A stretch of 64,000 nucleotides of DNA, from assembly GCF_009707125.1 (NCBI RefSeq), contig NZ_WLVL01000037.1, positions 62,001-126,000 on the forward strand. Reading direction: 5' to 3'. Under the pieces are notes generated by a model, which was given only the letters and a program-made list of their open reading frames with translations, did not search any database and was not told the DNA's origin. Shown piece after piece: positions 49,610-58,394 of the stretch; position 1 is the stretch's first letter, and each line of letters begins with the position of its first letter. The position numbers and the translations under genes were made by a program. The DNA comes from Arsenicicoccus cauae. Lineage in GTDB: Bacteria > Actinomycetota > Actinomycetes > Actinomycetales > Dermatophilaceae.

Positions 49610-50578
49610 ATGACCGACTCTCCAGGCACCGCCGCTCCGGCAGAGCACAAGGGCGGCGAGAGCCTGCTCACCGTCCTCGTCGCCCTGGGCGCCAACGCGC
49701 TGATCGCCGTCGCCAAGACCGTCGTCGCCGTGATCACCGGGTCGGCGTCGATGGTGGCCGAGGCCGCGCACTCGTGGGCCGACGCGGGCAACGAGATCTT
49801 CCTCCTGCTCGCCGAGCGCAAGTCGGGACGCCCCCGGGACCGCTCGCACCCGCTCGGCTACGGCCGCGAGGCCTACGTCTGGTCGATGTTCGCGGCGTTC
49901 GGCCTGTTCACCGCCGGCTCGATCGTCTCCATCTGGCACGGCATCACGTCCCTGACCTCCGAGGAGGCCGAGACCGACTACCTCCTCGCGTATGCCGTGC
50001 TGGCCGTCGCCTTCGTGCTGGAGGGCATCTCCTGGCTGCAGGCCATGCGCCAGACGCGGCGCGAGGCCCGCGAACGCGGCCTGTCGCCGGCGCGCTACGT
50101 ATGGCGCACGTCCAACCCGACGCTGCGGGCCGTGGTGGCGGAGGACAGCGCCGCGCTGATCGGCATCGTGCTGGCCACGCTCGGGATCGTGCTGCACGAG
50201 CTCACCGGCGACCCCGTGTGGGACGCGGTCGGCTCGATCCTCGTCGGCATCCTGCTCGGGATCGTCGCCTGCTTCCTGATCGACCGCAACCGCGACTTCC
50301 TCACCGGCCAGGCGGTGTCGCCGGACCTCCGTCGCAAGGCGCTCGCCGCGCTGCTGGGCCACGCCGAGATCGAGCGGGTGACCTATCTCCACCTCGAGTG
50401 GGTGGGCCCGGACAAGGTCTTCATGGTGGCGGCGGTCGACCTCACGGGCGATGCCCCCGAGCACGACCTCGCCGTGACCCTGGACCGGCTGGGCGACGAG
50501 CTGCGGACCCACGAGATGGTCGAGGAGGCCGTCCTCACCCTCGCCACGCCGGACCGGCCCTCGATCGTGCTGGACTGA
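49610..50578 (+). CDS. Cation diffusion facilitator family transporter
   Basis: 322-aa proton-coupled divalent cation exporter. About six helices are seen. The metal-site motifs are MVAEAAHSWADAGNEIFLLL in helix 2 (HxxxD) and VAEDSAALIGIVLATLGIVL in helix 5. The linker SGRPRDRSHPLGYGREAYVW carries the HPxGYGR segment. A cytoplasmic ferredoxin-like domain (about 225-322) follows. Zinc, iron or manganese are possible; the residues do not decide. It is 22 bases after the DUF3515 gene. Confidence 0.93.
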   Translation: MTDSPGTAAPAEHKGGESLLTVLVALGANALIAVAKTVVAVITGSASMVAEAAHSWADAGNEIFLLLAERKSGRPRDRSHPLGYGREAYVWSMFAAFGLFTAGSIVSIWHGITSLTSEEAETDYLLAYAVLAVAFVLEGISWLQAMRQTRREARERGLSPARYVWRTSNPTLRAVVAEDSAALIGIVLATLGIVLHELTGDPVWDAVGSILVGILLGIVACFLIDRNRDFLTGQAVSPDLRRKALAALLGHAEIERVTYLHLEWVGPDKVFMVAAVDLTGDAPEHDLAVTLDRLGDELRTHEMVEEAVLTLATPDRPSIVLD

Positions 50579-50700
50579 CGCCTCCCCCTGTTGGACCGAC
50601 GCCTCCCCGTGTTGGCCTGGCGGTCGTCCCCGGGACGCCCGACCGTCATTTGAGGGGAGGAGCATGCGGGGTCTCGACCCGACTCCCCCGGAGGTCCGCC

Positions 50701-51774
50701 ATGCGCACCCGTCACGCCCTCGCCGGTCTCGGCGCCCTCGCCCTGTGCCTGTCCGCGAGCGCCCCCGCCCTCGCCGGGCAGGGCACCGACGGCCGCGGCC
50801 CGGGCCACGACGGCCCCGGCAGGGGCAGGGGCCAGGGCAGCGACAAGGCCTACACCTTCGCCGTCATCGGCGACACCCCTTACGGCGCAGCCAAGATCGC
50901 GCGCTTCCCACACGACGTGGACACGATCAACGCCGACCCCGACGTCCGGCTGGTGATCCACGTCGGTGACATCAAGAACGGCTCGACCGTCTGCTCCGAC
51001 GAGTACTTCCACTTCGTCCGCGGCCAGCTCGACCGGTTCGAGGACCCCCTCGTCTACACCCCCGGCGACAACGAGTGGACCGACTGCCACCGCCCCAACA
51101 ACGGCGCCTACGACCCGCTCGAGCGGCTCGCCGCCGTGCGCGCCACCTTCTACCCCCAGCCCGGCCGCACGTTGGGCAAGCACCCCCTCGTCGTCAACCC
51201 GCAGACCGAGATCGGCTTCCCCGAGAACGTCTCGTGGTCTCGCGCGGGCGTGGAGTTCGCCACTGCCCACGTGGTCGGCTCCAACAACGGCTTCGCCCCC
51301 TGGACCGGCAAGACCGCGGCCACCCCGCAGCAGCTGGCGGAGGCCGTGGACCGCACCGCCGCCGCGGTGACCCAGATCCGCGAGGCCTACGCCGAGGCGC
51401 GCCGCACCCGCGCCAAGGCCGTCGTCATCGCCATCCAGGCCGACATGTTCGACGGCACGTACGACGGCTGGTCCCTCGACCAGAACTCCGCGTTCATCCC
51501 CGTCATCAAGGCGCTCACCGACGAGTCCAACCGGTTCGAGGGCGCCAGCTACCTGCTCGACGGCGACTCGCACAAGTACAACGACGATCACCCGCTGGCC
51601 CCCGGTTCGGTGTGGCTGCAGCGCTACGGCCTGACCACCCCGGCCCCCCGGCTGCACCGCATCACGGTCGACGGGTCGGACGCCGCGGACGACTACCTCA
51701 AGGTCACGGTGGACCCCAAGGCCAAGAAGGGCTCCCAGGACGTCCTGTCCTACGTGCGGGTGCCGCTCGGCTGA
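50701..51774 (+). CDS. Secreted metallophosphoesterase
   Basis: 357 aa with a cleavable signal peptide (MRTRHALAGLGALALCLSAS, cleavage after ALA) and a Gly/Arg-rich spacer. The calcineurin-like fold is read from FAVIGDTPYGAAKI, LVIHVGDIKNGSTVCSDEY, VYTPGDNEWTDCH (GDNE) and YLLDGDSHKYNDDHPL. The first motif is GDTPYG rather than the usual DxH, a variant common in this secreted subgroup. The ATG at 50701 follows GGAGG. The substrate is unknown; extracellular phosphate scavenging is plausible. Confidence 0.88.
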   Translation: MRTRHALAGLGALALCLSASAPALAGQGTDGRGPGHDGPGRGRGQGSDKAYTFAVIGDTPYGAAKIARFPHDVDTINADPDVRLVIHVGDIKNGSTVCSDEYFHFVRGQLDRFEDPLVYTPGDNEWTDCHRPNNGAYDPLERLAAVRATFYPQPGRTLGKHPLVVNPQTEIGFPENVSWSRAGVEFATAHVVGSNNGFAPWTGKTAATPQQLAEAVDRTAAAVTQIREAYAEARRTRAKAVVIAIQADMFDGTYDGWSLDQNSAFIPVIKALTDESNRFEGASYLLDGDSHKYNDDHPLAPGSVWLQRYGLTTPAPRLHRITVDGSDAADDYLKVTVDPKAKKGSQDVLSYVRVPLG

Positions 51775-51818
51775 GGCGGGTGCCGCCCGGCCGAGCGGCA
51801 CCGTGGGAGAGTGAGCCC

Positions 51819-52796
51819 ATGCCTCTCCCCCAGGTCCGCCCCGGGCGGCGGTATGCCGTCCGCGTAGCCACCGGCCACCCCGTCACCGGCCACCCCGTCA
51901 CCGGGTCCGGGGCGCGGGACGTGGTGGGCGTCCTGGTCGCCGCGGACACGAGCACCTGGACGCTGCTGCCCGAGGACCGCGCCCCCGAGACGGTGGCGGT
52001 CGCCGACGTGCGGGCTGCGCGCGAGGTGCCGCCCCGCGTCGTGCGTCCGAGCTCGTCCGTCGACGACGTGCAGCGCCTCGCCGCGCGCGGCTGGCCGGGC
52101 CTCGAGCAGCACCGCCTGGGCGGGTGGCTGCTGCGGGCGGGCGCGGGCTACACGGGGCGCGCGAACTCCGCTCTGGTCGCAGGAGATCCCGGCCTGCCGG
52201 TCGAGGACGCCGTGGCGCGCGTGGAGGCCTTCTACGCCGAGCGCGGGACGCGAGCGCGCTTCCAGGTGGCCTATCCGATGACTGGTCCCGACGACCCCGC
52301 CGGCGCCGTGGACGCGCTCCTCGCCGCCCGCGGCTACGAGGTGGTGACGCCGACCTTCACCTACGTGGCAGACCTGCGATCCCTCGAGCCTGCGCCGCTG
52401 GACGGCCTGACCGCCTCCTGGTCCGAGCAGCCCGACGAGGAGTGGCTCGCCCCCGAGAGCCCCCTGCACGGCCGCCACCCCCGGGCGGTGGACGTGATCA
52501 CCGCGTGCCCCGCTCGCTACCTCACGCTGCGCTCCCACGGGGACTTCGTGGCTCGGGCGCGCCTGGTGGTCACCGAGGACTGGTGCGGCATCACCGAGCT
52601 CGTGGTGGACGAGGGCGCGCGCGGGCGCGGGACCGGCCGCCGGGCGATGGGCGAGCTGACCCGGGCCGGACGCGCGGCGGGGGCGCGCTTCGGCTACCTG
52701 CAGGTGCTCCAGACCAACGCCGCGGCCACCGGCCTCTACGACGCGCTCGGCTGGCGGCGGCACCACCGCTACCACTACCGCGGGCAGCCCTCCTGA
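51819..52796 (+). CDS. GNAT family N-acetyltransferase
   Basis: 325 aa: an N-terminal beta-rich segment (residues 1-70, YAVRVATG then DVVGVLVAADTSTWTLLPED), a middle region, and a C-terminal GNAT core with RLVVTEDWCGITELVVDEGA, RGRGTGRRAMGELTRAGRAA (acetyl-CoA loop) and QTNAAATGLYDALGWRRHHR. The two-part layout resembles actinobacterial double-GNAT proteins in which only the second half keeps the CoA loop. A 15-bp tandem duplication adds one TGHPV unit near residue 20. The substrate is unknown. Confidence 0.85.
   Translation: MPLPQVRPGRRYAVRVATGHPVTGHPVTGSGARDVVGVLVAADTSTWTLLPEDRAPETVAVADVRAAREVPPRVVRPSSSVDDVQRLAARGWPGLEQHRLGGWLLRAGAGYTGRANSALVAGDPGLPVEDAVARVEAFYAERGTRARFQVAYPMTGPDDPAGAVDALLAARGYEVVTPTFTYVADLRSLEPAPLDGLTASWSEQPDEEWLAPESPLHGRHPRAVDVITACPARYLTLRSHGDFVARARLVVTEDWCGITELVVDEGARGRGTGRRAMGELTRAGRAAGARFGYLQVLQTNAAATGLYDALGWRRHHRYHYRGQPS
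51871..51900. repeat. Perfect 15-bp tandem duplication inside a GNAT gene
   Basis: CCGGCCACCCCGTCA twice in tandem, in frame, giving the peptide TGHPVTGHPVTG near the N-terminus of the GNAT protein. The same slippage pattern appears at 22461-22500. Confidence 0.9.
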
Positions 52797-52840
52797 TCAC
52801 CTGACGGGGACCACGGCGCTCTTCGGCATACGGTGTGGGC

Positions 52841-53905
52841 ATGGACGAGGACTGGACCCTGGCCACCCGCACCGTCGCGCTCGGCCGCCCGGCGCACGAG
52901 CCGGGCGCGCCGGTCAACCCCCCGCTGGAGCTGTCGAGCACCTTTGTCGCCGGCGGGGATCCGGTCTACGGCCGCGCGGGCAACCGCACGTGGGACGCCT
53001 TCGAGCAGACCCTGGGGGCGCTCGAGGGTGGGCGGTGCCTCGCCTTCGCCAGCGGTATGGCGGCCGTGGCCGCCGTCCTGTCCCTCGTCCCGCGCGGCGG
53101 GGTGGTGGTGGCGCCGGACGGGGCCTACAACACGACGCTCTCGCTGCTCGAGTCGTTCGAGTCCGACGGGACGCTGCGCGAGCTGCGGCGGGTGGACCCG
53201 GCGGACCTGGACGCGGTGGTGGGGGCCCTGCCCGGCGCGGACCTGGTGTGGCTGGAGTCGCCCACCAACCCGCTCCTGGAGGTGGCCGACCTGGCCGGGA
53301 TCGCCGCGGCAGCGCACGACGCCGCCGCGATCGTCGTGTGCGACAACACCTTTGCCACTCCCGTCGGGCAGCGTCCGCTCGGTCTGGGCGTCGACGTGAC
53401 CGTCCACTCGGTCACGAAGTACCTCGCGGGCCACTCCGACGTCCTCCTCGGGGCCGCCGTCACCGACCACCCCGAGCTGGCCGAGAGGCTGCGCACGCAC
53501 CGGACCCTGCACGGGGCGATCCCCGGACCGCACGAGACCTGGCTGGCGCTGCGTGGCATGCGCACCCTGGCCCTGCGGGTCGAGCGAGCGTCGGCGAACG
53601 CCGCCGAGCTGGCCCGACGGCTGCGGGGGCACCCCGCGGTGAGCCGGGTGCGCTATCCGGGCGTCGGGGCGATCGTGTCGATCGAGGTGGCGGGGGGACC
53701 CGAGGCGGCGGACCGGGTGTGCGCGGCCACGCAACTGTGGACGCACGCCACGAGCCTCGGCGGCGTGGAGTCGCTGCTCGAGCGACGCCGGCGTCACCCC
53801 AACGAGCCGCTCGTCGTGCCGGCGGAGCTCGTGCGCCTGTCGGTCGGCATCGAGGACGTCGACGACCTGTGGCGCGACCTGGACCAGGCGCTGCGCGGGA
53901 TCTAG
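52841..53905 (+). CDS. Cys/Met metabolism PLP-dependent enzyme (cystathionine gamma-lyase/synthase type)
   Basis: 354-aa fold-type-I PLP enzyme. It shows NPPLELSSTFVAGGDPVYGR, FASGMAAVAAVLSLV (PLP phosphate site), LVWLESPTNPLLEVADLAGI, VVCDNTFATPV and the Schiff-base lysine in VTVHSVTKYLAGHSDVLLGA. The C-terminus has ATSLGGVESLLE and LVRLSVGIEDVDDLWRDLDQ. It is somewhat shorter than the usual 380-400 aa. Cystathionine gamma-synthase, gamma-lyase or a related trans-sulfuration activity is possible. No met or cys gene is adjacent to settle it. Confidence 0.9.
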   Translation: MDEDWTLATRTVALGRPAHEPGAPVNPPLELSSTFVAGGDPVYGRAGNRTWDAFEQTLGALEGGRCLAFASGMAAVAAVLSLVPRGGVVVAPDGAYNTTLSLLESFESDGTLRELRRVDPADLDAVVGALPGADLVWLESPTNPLLEVADLAGIAAAAHDAAAIVVCDNTFATPVGQRPLGLGVDVTVHSVTKYLAGHSDVLLGAAVTDHPELAERLRTHRTLHGAIPGPHETWLALRGMRTLALRVERASANAAELARRLRGHPAVSRVRYPGVGAIVSIEVAGGPEAADRVCAATQLWTHATSLGGVESLLERRRRHPNEPLVVPAELVRLSVGIEDVDDLWRDLDQALRGI

Positions 53906-53933
53906 CCCCGCCCGCGCGCCGCCCCGTCAGGCG

Positions 53934-54953
53934 CTAGCGGCGCTCCTCCTTGCGAGCGCGCGACATCAGCTGCGTGACGACCTCGCTCGGGTCGCGCCCG
54001 TCGTGGACGACTGCCGCGACCTGCTCGACGATGGGCATGTCCACCCCGACGCTGCCCGCGAGCGCCAGGATCGACTCGGCCGACTTCACGCCCTCGGCCA
54101 CCTGACGGGTCTCGGCGACGACCTCGTCGACGGTCATCCCCTGACCGAGCTTGACGCCGAAGGAGTGGTTGCGCGACAGCGGTGACATGCACGTGGCGAT
54201 GAGGTCGCCAACCCCCGCGAGCCCGGAGAAGGTCAGGGGCTTGGCGCCGAGCCGCACGCCGAGGCGCGTGGTCTCGGCGAGGCCGCGGGTGATGATCGAG
54301 GCCTTGGAGTTGTCGCCCATGCCGAGGCCCTCGGCCATGCCGACGGCGAGCGCGACGACGTTCTTGGTCGCACCGCCGAGCTCGCACCCGACGACGTCGG
54401 TCTCGGTGTAGGGACGGAAGTAGGGGGTCGCGCAGGCGTGCGCCACCGCCTCGGCCGTGTCCTTGGAGGCGGAGGCGACCACGCTGGCGGCGGGATCGCG
54501 ACGCACGATCTCGCGCGCCAGGTTGGGGCCGGTCACGACGGACACGCGCTCCGGGTCGACGTCCCCAACCTCGCAGATCACCTCTGACATGCGCCGACCG
54601 GTGCCGAGCTCGATGCCCTTCATCAGGGAGACGTGCAGCGCGTCGCCGGGCAGGTGCGGGCGCCACCGCTCGAGGTTGGCGCGCAGGCTCTGCGACGGGA
54701 CCGCCAGCACCACCACCTGCGCCCCGTCGAGGGCCTCGGCCACGTCCTGGGTCGCGGTGATGCGACGCGAGAGGGTCAGGCCGGGGAGGTACTGCCCGTT
54801 GGTGTGCTGCCGGCGGATCTCGTCGGTGACCTCGGCGCGGCGACCCCACATGGTGACGTCGTTGCCGGCGTCGGCCAGGATCATCGAGAAGGCCGTCCCC
54901 CAGCTGCCCGTGCCGAGCACCGCGACCCGGCGGGACGTCCCGGTGGTGCTCAC
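53934..54953 (-). CDS. gpsA: Glycerol-3-phosphate dehydrogenase [NAD(P)+]
   Basis: Makes sn-glycerol 3-phosphate for phospholipids from dihydroxyacetone phosphate. The 339-aa product has VAVLGTGSWGTAFSMILAD (Rossmann), HVSLMKGIELGTGRRMSEVI, VVTGPNLAREI, GATKNVVALAVGMAEGLGMG (catalytic Lys) and FSGLAGVGDLIATCMSPLSR. The GTG at 54953 overlaps the plsC stop as GTGA. Coupling to a 1-acyl-glycerol-phosphate acyltransferase fits one lipid pathway. Confidence 0.96.
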   Translation of the reverse strand: MSTTGTSRRVAVLGTGSWGTAFSMILADAGNDVTMWGRRAEVTDEIRRQHTNGQYLPGLTLSRRITATQDVAEALDGAQVVVLAVPSQSLRANLERWRPHLPGDALHVSLMKGIELGTGRRMSEVICEVGDVDPERVSVVTGPNLAREIVRRDPAASVVASASKDTAEAVAHACATPYFRPYTETDVVGCELGGATKNVVALAVGMAEGLGMGDNSKASIITRGLAETTRLGVRLGAKPLTFSGLAGVGDLIATCMSPLSRNHSFGVKLGQGMTVDEVVAETRQVAEGVKSAESILALAGSVGVDMPIVEQVAAVVHDGRDPSEVVTQLMSRARKEERR

Positions 54954-55675
54954 TCGGACTCCCCGTGACGACGCATGTCGTAGCGCGTCTCGGGAGCCTG
55001 CTCGCCGCGCAGCTGCTCGAGCAGGCCCACGACGTCGCGCATGATGCGGTCGGTCGCCTCGCGGACGACCTCGCCGGTGACCGGCCGGCCCTGCAGGTCG
55101 GAGAGGTCCACCGGCGGCCCGGCGAGCACCCGCATCGTCTTGCGGGGGAAGGGGCGCAGCCGCCCGGAGTAGGGCGCGAGCAGCTCCTGGACGCCCCACT
55201 GGGCGACGGGGATCACCGCGCACCCGGTCTCGAGGGCGACCCGGGCGGCACCGGTCTTGCCCGTCATCGTCCACATCCGCGGGTCACGGGTGATGGTGCC
55301 CTCGGGATAGATCGGCACGGTCTTGCCCTGCTGGATGGCCCTGGTGGCCGCCCGGTAGGCCTCGACCGCCCGACCGGTGTTGCGGTAGACGGGGATCTGG
55401 CCGGCCAGGCCGATCAGCCGCCCGAGGACGGGCACCCGGAAGGCCGCGTCCTTGGCGAGGAAGAACGGCGGCCGGCCGTTGTCGTAGAGGAAGTGCGCCA
55501 GCATGATGAAGTCCAGGTGGGACACGTGGTTGCAGCAGACGACCACGCCACCGGGCCGGTCGAGGTGCTCGGCCCCACGCCAGTCGCGCCTGGTCAGCGG
55601 CACGACGCCGGACTTGGCGATCGCGACGCACACGCGATAGGCCCACGGCAGCCGAACCTTCGGCGATCGACCCAC
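54950..55675 (-). CDS. plsC: 1-acyl-sn-glycerol-3-phosphate acyltransferase (PlsC family)
   Basis: Acylates lysophosphatidic acid to phosphatidic acid at the membrane face. The 241-aa product has the four PlsC blocks: CCNHVSHLDFIMLAHFL (NHxxxxD), GQIPVYRNTGRAVEAYRA, VPIYPEGTITRDPRMW and VIPVAQWGVQELLAPY. The GTG at 55675 has GAAGGGA upstream and begins VGRSPKVRLPWAYR. A frame starting at 55735 adds unconserved residues. It is divergent from cofC. Confidence 0.93.
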   Translation of the reverse strand: MGRSPKVRLPWAYRVCVAIAKSGVVPLTRRDWRGAEHLDRPGGVVVCCNHVSHLDFIMLAHFLYDNGRPPFFLAKDAAFRVPVLGRLIGLAGQIPVYRNTGRAVEAYRAATRAIQQGKTVPIYPEGTITRDPRMWTMTGKTGAARVALETGCAVIPVAQWGVQELLAPYSGRLRPFPRKTMRVLAGPPVDLSDLQGRPVTGEVVREATDRIMRDVVGLLEQLRGEQAPETRYDMRRHGESE

Positions 55676-55803
55676 GTCAGTCCCTTCGACACGCGGGCTG
55701 GCCGGAGCTCCCGGCCAGGTGGCCCGCCGACACATCTTCGCGGAGCGTCCCGCGTGCTGTCGACCTCAGCGCACCGCGCGCCGCGCCTGCAAGACTGCAG
55801 GCG

Positions 55804-56511
55804 ATGTCCGGTCACGTCTGCCCCGCACACCCCGTCTCCTGGCGGTTCGTCATCCCCGTCAAGGACACCCGACGGGGCAAGTCCCGCCTCCAGCCACCCG
55901 ACGGGGTGCCCCGCAACCTGCTGGCCATGAGCCTCGCCCTTGACACCATCAACGCCGCCCGGCACTGCCTGGGTGGCCCCGCGGTCGTCGTCGTCACCTC
56001 CGACGACGCGGTCGCGTCGCACGCCAGGTCGTGGCAGGTCCCCGTCCTCGCCGACCCGGGCGCAGGGCTGGATGCGGCCCTGCGGGCCGGGGCGTCGTAT
56101 GCCGAGGAGCGCGCCGCCGCCTCGGGGCTGCCCGCCCCGGCGGTCGCCGCCCTGCTGGGGGACCTGCCCGGCCTCCACCCGGACGACCTCGCGGCCGTGC
56201 TGCGGCTGGCGGAGGGCGTCGAGCGTGGCTACGTCCCCGATCACGAGGGCACGGGCACCGTGCTGCTGACGGCGCGTCCCGGTGTGGCGCTGGACCCGGC
56301 GTTCGGTGCGGGCTCGGCGGGCCGGCACGGCGCGGGGGCGGTGGACCTGACGACGCTCGGGCCGGTGCCGGACCGCCTACGCCTGGACGTCGACGACCGT
56401 GCGTCGCTGGCCCGCGTGGCGGCGATGGGGGTGGGTCGGCATACGGCCATGGTCCTCTCGCTGGGCACCCCCGCGCCGTCAGCCGCCGAGCAGCCCCAGG
56501 GTCACCGTTGA
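55804..56511 (+). CDS. cofC: Phosphoenolpyruvate/2-phospholactate guanylyltransferase (CofC/FbiD)
   Basis: Activates PEP or 2-phospho-L-lactate with GTP for coenzyme F420 synthesis. The 235-aa product shows WRFVIPVKDTRRGKSRLQPP (nucleotide-binding start), VVVTSDDAVASHA, VLADPGAGLDAALRAGASYA, ALLGDLPGLHPDDLAAVL and VPDHEGTGTVLLTA. In actinobacteria this gene is often beside gpsA and plsC, as here. It implies F420 production; fbiA, fbiB and fbiC are not in this window. Confidence 0.92.
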   Translation: MSGHVCPAHPVSWRFVIPVKDTRRGKSRLQPPDGVPRNLLAMSLALDTINAARHCLGGPAVVVVTSDDAVASHARSWQVPVLADPGAGLDAALRAGASYAEERAAASGLPAPAVAALLGDLPGLHPDDLAAVLRLAEGVERGYVPDHEGTGTVLLTARPGVALDPAFGAGSAGRHGAGAVDLTTLGPVPDRLRLDVDDRASLARVAAMGVGRHTAMVLSLGTPAPSAAEQPQGHR

Positions 56512-56672
56512 CGAGGGCGACCGCGAGGACAGCGCACGCACCACCCGCGAGGGCGAGCCGGGGTCAGCAGCAAGGCGGTCGTGCCCAGCGAGAGACAGAC
56601 CGTGCAGACGACCGAGAACCCCGCGAAGAGCAGCCAGGCGAGCCAGGTGCGGTGCCGGACGTGCGTCGCCAC
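56502..56672 (-). CDS. Possible small membrane peptide
   Basis: A 56-codon frame from GTG 56672 with one hydrophobic stretch (WLAWLLFAGFSVVCTVCLSL, residues 9-28) and a basic, Cys-containing tail. It lies between the hupB terminator and the 3' end of cofC, overlapping cofC by 10 bases. There is no Shine-Dalgarno, so it may be chance. The hydrophobic segment is the only reason to list it. Confidence 0.3.
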   Translation of the reverse strand: MATHVRHRTWLAWLLFAGFSVVCTVCLSLGTTALLLTPARPRGWCVRCPRGRPRQR

Positions 56673-56686
56673 CGGCGACGACGAGA

Positions 56687-56718
56687 GGAGGGGACGCCAC
56701 GGTCGTGGCGTCCCCTCC
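56687..56718 (-). terminator. hupB terminator hairpin
   Basis: GGAGGGGACGCCAC (56687-56700) and GTGGCGTCCCCTCC (56705-56718) make a perfect 14-bp stem with a GGTC tetraloop, 25 bases past the HU stop codon. TCTCGTC follows on the minus strand. This is one of the strongest terminator-like hairpins in the window. Confidence 0.8.
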
Positions 56719-56742
56719 TGGAGTCCTCGGGCTAGGCGCCCG

Positions 56743-57306
56743 TCACTTCTTGGGCGCGGCCTTCTTGGCGGTGGACCGGGCCGCGGGGCGCGGGGTCGCC
56801 ACCTTCGCGGCGGACGTCTTCTTGGCCGTCGTGCTCTTGGCGGTCGTGCTCTTGGCCGTCGTGCTCTTGGTCGTCGTCGCCTTGGCGGTGCGCTTGGCGG
56901 AGGCGGCCTTGGTCGTGCTCGTCGTCGCCTTCTTGGTGGCGGCCTTCCTGGCCGGCGCGGAGGTCGTGCTGGCACCGAGCGCCGAGGCCGAGTTGGCGCG
57001 AGCACCCGCGACACCGGACTTCGGCAGCTTCTTGGGGTCGGACACGACCTCCTTGAACTGCGTACCCGGGCGGAACTTCGGGACGTTGGTCTTCTTGATG
57101 CGCACGGACTCGCCGGTGCGCGGGTTGCGGCCGGTGCGGGCCGCCCGCGCGGCGCGCTCGAAGGTGCCGAAGCCGGTGATGCCGACCTTGCCGCCCTTGG
57201 CCACCTCACGGATGACGACGTCGACGAGGGCCTCGACCGCGTCGGACGCGGCCTTGCGGCTGCCGAGACGGTCCTCGAGGGCGTCGAGCAGATCTGCCTT
57301 GTTCAC
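56743..57306 (-). CDS. hupB: HU-family nucleoid protein with Lys/Ala-rich tail
   Basis: Histone-like DNA-binding protein of 187 aa. Residues 1-90 are a complete HU domain (MNKADLLDALEDRLGSRKAA, GITGFGTFERAARAARTGRN, VPKFRPGTQFKEVV). The C-terminal 80 residues are a basic Lys/Ala/Thr/Ser tail with repeats of TAKST, like mycobacterial HupB and streptomycete HupS, which aid DNA compaction. The start is GTG 57306 behind GGAGGAATC. A promoter-like pair lies about 100 bases upstream and a strong terminator follows, so it is monocistronic. Confidence 0.96.
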   Translation of the reverse strand: MNKADLLDALEDRLGSRKAASDAVEALVDVVIREVAKGGKVGITGFGTFERAARAARTGRNPRTGESVRIKKTNVPKFRPGTQFKEVVSDPKKLPKSGVAGARANSASALGASTTSAPARKAATKKATTSTTKAASAKRTAKATTTKSTTAKSTTAKSTTAKKTSAAKVATPRPAARSTAKKAAPKK

Positions 57307-57407
57307 GATTCCTCCACGAATCCCGATGAACGCCCGGCGGTTACCGGTCGTCGCAGGTCAGCTCGCCGCAACAGGCCTGCACGGCAACGACGTTCGACCT
57401 GGCATCG

Positions 57408-57436
57408 ACGGTAGGGGTAACCGGTCGCGGCGTCTA
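57408..57436 (-). promoter_or_regulatory. Putative hupB promoter
   Basis: On the minus strand, TAGACG (57431-57436), 17 bases, TACCGT (57408-57413). It would give a leader of about 95 bases before the GTG of hupB. The site is moderately AT-enriched relative to its surroundings. Confidence 0.45.
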
Positions 57437-57793
57437 CGGTTTGTCGAACTTGGCAGCCTTGCGCGGCAACGACATTGGGCATCGGACCCGGTCGCCGGTC
57501 AGCAGGCGCACCGGCCGGCCCGAGCCGGTCCGGGTCGGTCCGGGTCGTCCCGCGGCTGGGCCGCGCCCGGCAGCTCCCGCCGAAGGCCGTTGCTTCACAC
57601 AGGAGTTCGTCCTTGCCACGCGACGCGACCGGGATCCAGGCAGGCCGCACGAGCGCGCCAGGACGAGCCGGACGGCACCGCAGCAGCGCCTCGTGAGGGG
57701 TCCCCAAGAGGCCGAGATCCGTTGTCCGCCATCGGGCGTGGCGTTACGCCGTCCGGGTGAGCAGCGTCCTCGACGAGCGCCGGGCCGGGTCCC
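57437..57793. other. Intergenic region between hupB and leuD
   Basis: About 360 bases without a convincing gene on either strand. It contains GC-rich near-repeats (GGTCCGGGTCGGTCCGGGTCG near 57530) and short frames that look like composition artefacts. leuD transcription should end here, but I see no clear hairpin. The left end carries the hupB promoter. Confidence 0.5.
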
Positions 57794-58384
57794 CTAGACG
57801 GTCGTCCGAGGCTTGTAGGCCGGCCGGCGCGCCTCGTAGGCCTCGATCGCGTCCTCGTGCCGCAGCGTCAGGCCGATGTCGTCGAGCCCCTCCAGCAGGC
57901 GCCAGCGGGTGTAGTCGTCGACGTCGAACGGGGCAACCACGTCGCCGCAGGTGATCGTCTTGTCCTGCAGGTCGACGGTGATCTCGGTGCCGGGCTCGTT
58001 CTCCAGCGCCTTCCAGAGCAGGTCGACGTCCCCCTGGGACGCGACGGCCGTGAGCAGCCCCGCCTTGCCGGAGTTGCCACGAAAGATGTCGGCGAACCTG
58101 CTGGAGATCACCACGCGGAAGCCGTAGTTCATCAGCGCCCAGACCGCGTGCTCGCGCGACGAGCCGGTGCCGAAGTCGGGGCCGGCGACCAGGACCGAGC
58201 CCTCGGCATACGGCTCCTGGTTGAGGACGAAGCCGGGGTCGCCGCGCCAGGCCGCGAAGAGGCCGTCCTCGAAGCCCGACCGCGTGACCCGCTTGAGGTA
58301 CTCCGCCGGGATGATCTGGTCGGTGTCGACGTTGCTGCGACGCAACGGGACTCCGACGCCGGTGTGCGTGGTGAAGGCATCCAT
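57794..58384 (-). CDS. leuD: 3-isopropylmalate dehydratase small subunit
   Basis: Swivelling domain of isopropylmalate isomerase in leucine synthesis; 196 aa. Core motifs are [40 protein letters not shown] and [20 protein letters not shown]. The ATG at 58384 lies 10 bases after the leuC stop, so both subunits are co-expressed. Confidence 0.97.
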   Translation of the reverse strand: MDAFTTHTGVGVPLRRSNVDTDQIIPAEYLKRVTRSGFEDGLFAAWRGDPGFVLNQEPYAEGSVLVAGPDFGTGSSREHAVWALMNYGFRVVISSRFADIFRGNSGKAGLLTAVASQGDVDLLWKALENEPGTEITVDLQDKTITCGDVVAPFDVDDYTRWRLLEGLDDIGLTLRHEDAIEAYEARRPAYKPRTTV

Positions 58385-58394
58385 GGCGGGCTCC

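Noticed and set aside
56399-57760. Plus-strand frames opposite hupB encoding Val/Leu/Ala-rich runs
   Set aside because: They are antisense translations of the Lys/Ala/Thr repeat tail of HU; the hydrophobicity is an artefact of its codons.
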